Source: Cacajao melanocephalus
Taxonomy: Eukaryota; Chordata; Mammalia; Primates; Pitheciidae
Reading direction: 5' to 3'
Assembly (NCBI GenBank): GCA_963573385.1
Contig: CAUYLG010071648.1
Coordinates: 1-64,000 of the forward strand
DNA: 64,000 nt
Part shown: piece by piece, positions 62,395 through 64,000 of the stretch
Numbering within the stretch: position 1 is the stretch's first letter
Layout: each line of letters begins with the position of its first letter
Program-made: the position numbers and the translations under genes
Notes under the pieces: generated by a model
The model's database searches: none
What the model saw: only the letters and a program-made list of their open reading frames with translations
Told to the model about the DNA's origin: nothing

Positions 62395-62733
62395 CAGTAC
62401 TCCCCAACTTTTTGTCACCAGGAAGTGGTTTTGTGGAAGACAATTTCATCATGAATGTAGGAGCAGGGATGGTTTCAGGATGAAACTGTTTCACCTCAGA
62501 TCATCAGGCATTAGATTCTTATAAGGAGCGTGCAACCTAGATCCCTCACATGCACAGTTCACAATAGGGTTCGTGCTCCTGTGAGAATATAATGCCACTG
62601 CTAATCTGATAAAGGAGGAGCTCAGGTGGTAGTGCTTACTTGCCTGCTGCTCACCACCTTCTGTGTACCTTGGTTCCTAATGGCCCAGGAGCCTATATTA
62701 GTGCATGACTTAGGTACTGGAGATCCGTAAATG
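62395..62733. mobile_element. Non-autonomous DNA-transposon fossil with central palindrome
   Basis: It starts CAGTACTCCCCAACTTTTTG, then GTCACCAGGAAGTGGTTTTG and GGAAGACAATTTCATC, a family whose intact ends are CAG...CCCCAACC inverted repeats. The right end (CTATATTAGTGCATGACTTA, then GGTACTGGAGATC) is a decayed inverted counterpart. The centre folds on itself (62507-62596). hAT-like ends are likely; the exact name and target duplication were not resolved. Confidence 0.75.
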
Positions 62734-64000
62734 AAGCCATTCATTTAGTTAAAGTGGTAACACAAAGACTTCAAAAAAAAAAGCAGAAACCTTTATTCTT
62801 TGAGACAGTAGACTTACATTCCCAAATACTAAGCCCTAATAAACACAGTATGAGGCCAATTAAAACTGTCTCTCAAATCTTATAAATGAATCTATTAAAT
62901 TTTAATCATCTTGACCATAAGATATAATTTCTATAAACCTCTTTATAGCTTTTCATAGATTTTTTTAAATTAGAGAATGGATTAATGCTCCAAGAAAACC
63001 TTGTTAATGTGATACAGGGGTCCAGCTGCTGGTCTTGCATTAGTGTACCTATGATCATAATGTCTAATTTATGGAGAAACTCTGAATGAGTTATGTCTCT
63101 CAAAGTCAGCCCTTACAATCTTACATGCCCTTCTCTTTTGTCAGAGCCCCTGGACTTAGAGGGGTTGAACAGTTTTAATTCCTGACTCTATGTCTCACAA
63201 ATATAGTTTATTTTGATTGTCGCATTTTCCCAAGTCTGAAGATGACAATCTAATTGCTCTCAGTGTTTAAGATTTAGCAGTACTTGGTATACTTTTTAGA
63301 ACCAGGAGTTAAAGTTCTATAACTTAAGAGCACAAGGACTTTAAAGCAATACAGAAAGTTACATGGATGTAATAACTTCAATCTTTTTTAATCTCAGTTT
63401 TTCCAAGCAAATCAAAAAAATTATTAACAATGATATAGGAATTATTTCAGTAAAATATAAAATCTGTTAGGCCAGTTACCAAAAAGGAAAAGAAGGCCTT
63501 CTGCAGTGTAATTTCTCTTCCCTATGAGGAGTCCATTTAGATAACTTGCAGTTCAAAACTAATGAAAATGGTACTTGAACTTGTTAGACATAGAAAAAGT
63601 GTGTCCTGGGTCACAAGTAAATGTTTTTCATTCCATAGAAGAATTTAAAGCCAAGATCACAGAAAGTTATATTGAAAGAAAACATTTTCTTTAGACCTTT
63701 AAGATAAAACACTTTTAGAATCAGACTACAATAGCAGTTAGAACCTGAGGAAAAAAGGTTATAGGAGCTGATGAAAAAGTTGAAGGAGAGAGTTAGTATT
63801 CTAGGCCTTCTCAAAGGAGCAAGAAAGCTGAAAACATTGACATGCAGTAAAAGGTAAACTGTTGGGTTTAAAAAAATTGAAATCTCTTGTGATTTTGTTG
63901 TTCTAATCAATTCTTTAGAGTATTAGTGTATTTTTAATATCAAAGCCCAATCTCTAGAAATAATATTATAAATACTTACCTTTTAAGTATAGCCAATCTG
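62734..64000. other. Unassigned sequence to window end
   Basis: No gene or confidently named repeat. The stretch 62800-63850 has a compositional feel of old ERV-internal or LTR sequence, but I cannot name a match. The minus ORF at 63611-63910 (99 codons) shows no recognisable retroviral motif. Confidence 0.4.

Noticed and set aside
62800..63850. Possible ERV-internal sequence
   Set aside because: Impression only; no primer-binding site, protease or polymerase motif found in any frame.

Overview
This window is AT-rich mammalian intergenic or intronic DNA with no protein-coding gene, tRNA, rRNA or known ncRNA that I can support. The repeat content points to a catarrhine primate, most likely human: full-length Alu elements including one with AluY-type diagnostic bases, young-to-middle-aged L1P 3' ends, MST/MLT1 (MaLR) LTRs, class I ERV solo LTRs, and old mammalian MIR, L2 and L1M copies. 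All short open reading frames are chance ORFs or lie inside repeats.

Layout. 1-7.8 kb: mostly unassigned sequence with one solo LTR (3015-3549) flanked by a perfect 6-bp duplication. 7.8-20 kb: an 88-bp tandem duplication, MIR, two MaLR LTRs, an L1M copy with a 5' inversion, L2, a GGAA microsatellite, and a MIR split by an L1. 20-32 kb: the Alu-rich part, with an Alu inside an MLT1 LTR, and a tandem duplication that took place between an Alu insertion and an L1 insertion. 32.8-43.5 kb: L1-dominated, with a 2.2-kb minus-strand L1, an LTR, an old L1M ORF2 piece, and a long L1PB/L1MA-type element (5'UTR, ORF1, broken ORF2, 3' end) carrying two Alus and a large internal deletion. 43.9-47 kb: a cluster of MLT1 LTRs and a HAL1/L1-ORF1-like block. 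47.8-52.3 kb: four LTRs, two of which split MIR elements. 52.5-53.9 kb: a separate local direct duplication. 54-64 kb: MIR, old L1M, an MSTA-type LTR, a palindromic DNA-transposon fossil, and unassigned sequence.

Nothing here forms an operon, pathway or defence system, and I found no undescribed functional system. The value of the window is its layered insertion history: target-site duplications can be read by eye for many elements, several insertions are nested, and four local duplications of 69 bp to about 930 bp are present. Repeat subfamily names are from memory of consensus sequences and should be treated as approximate.
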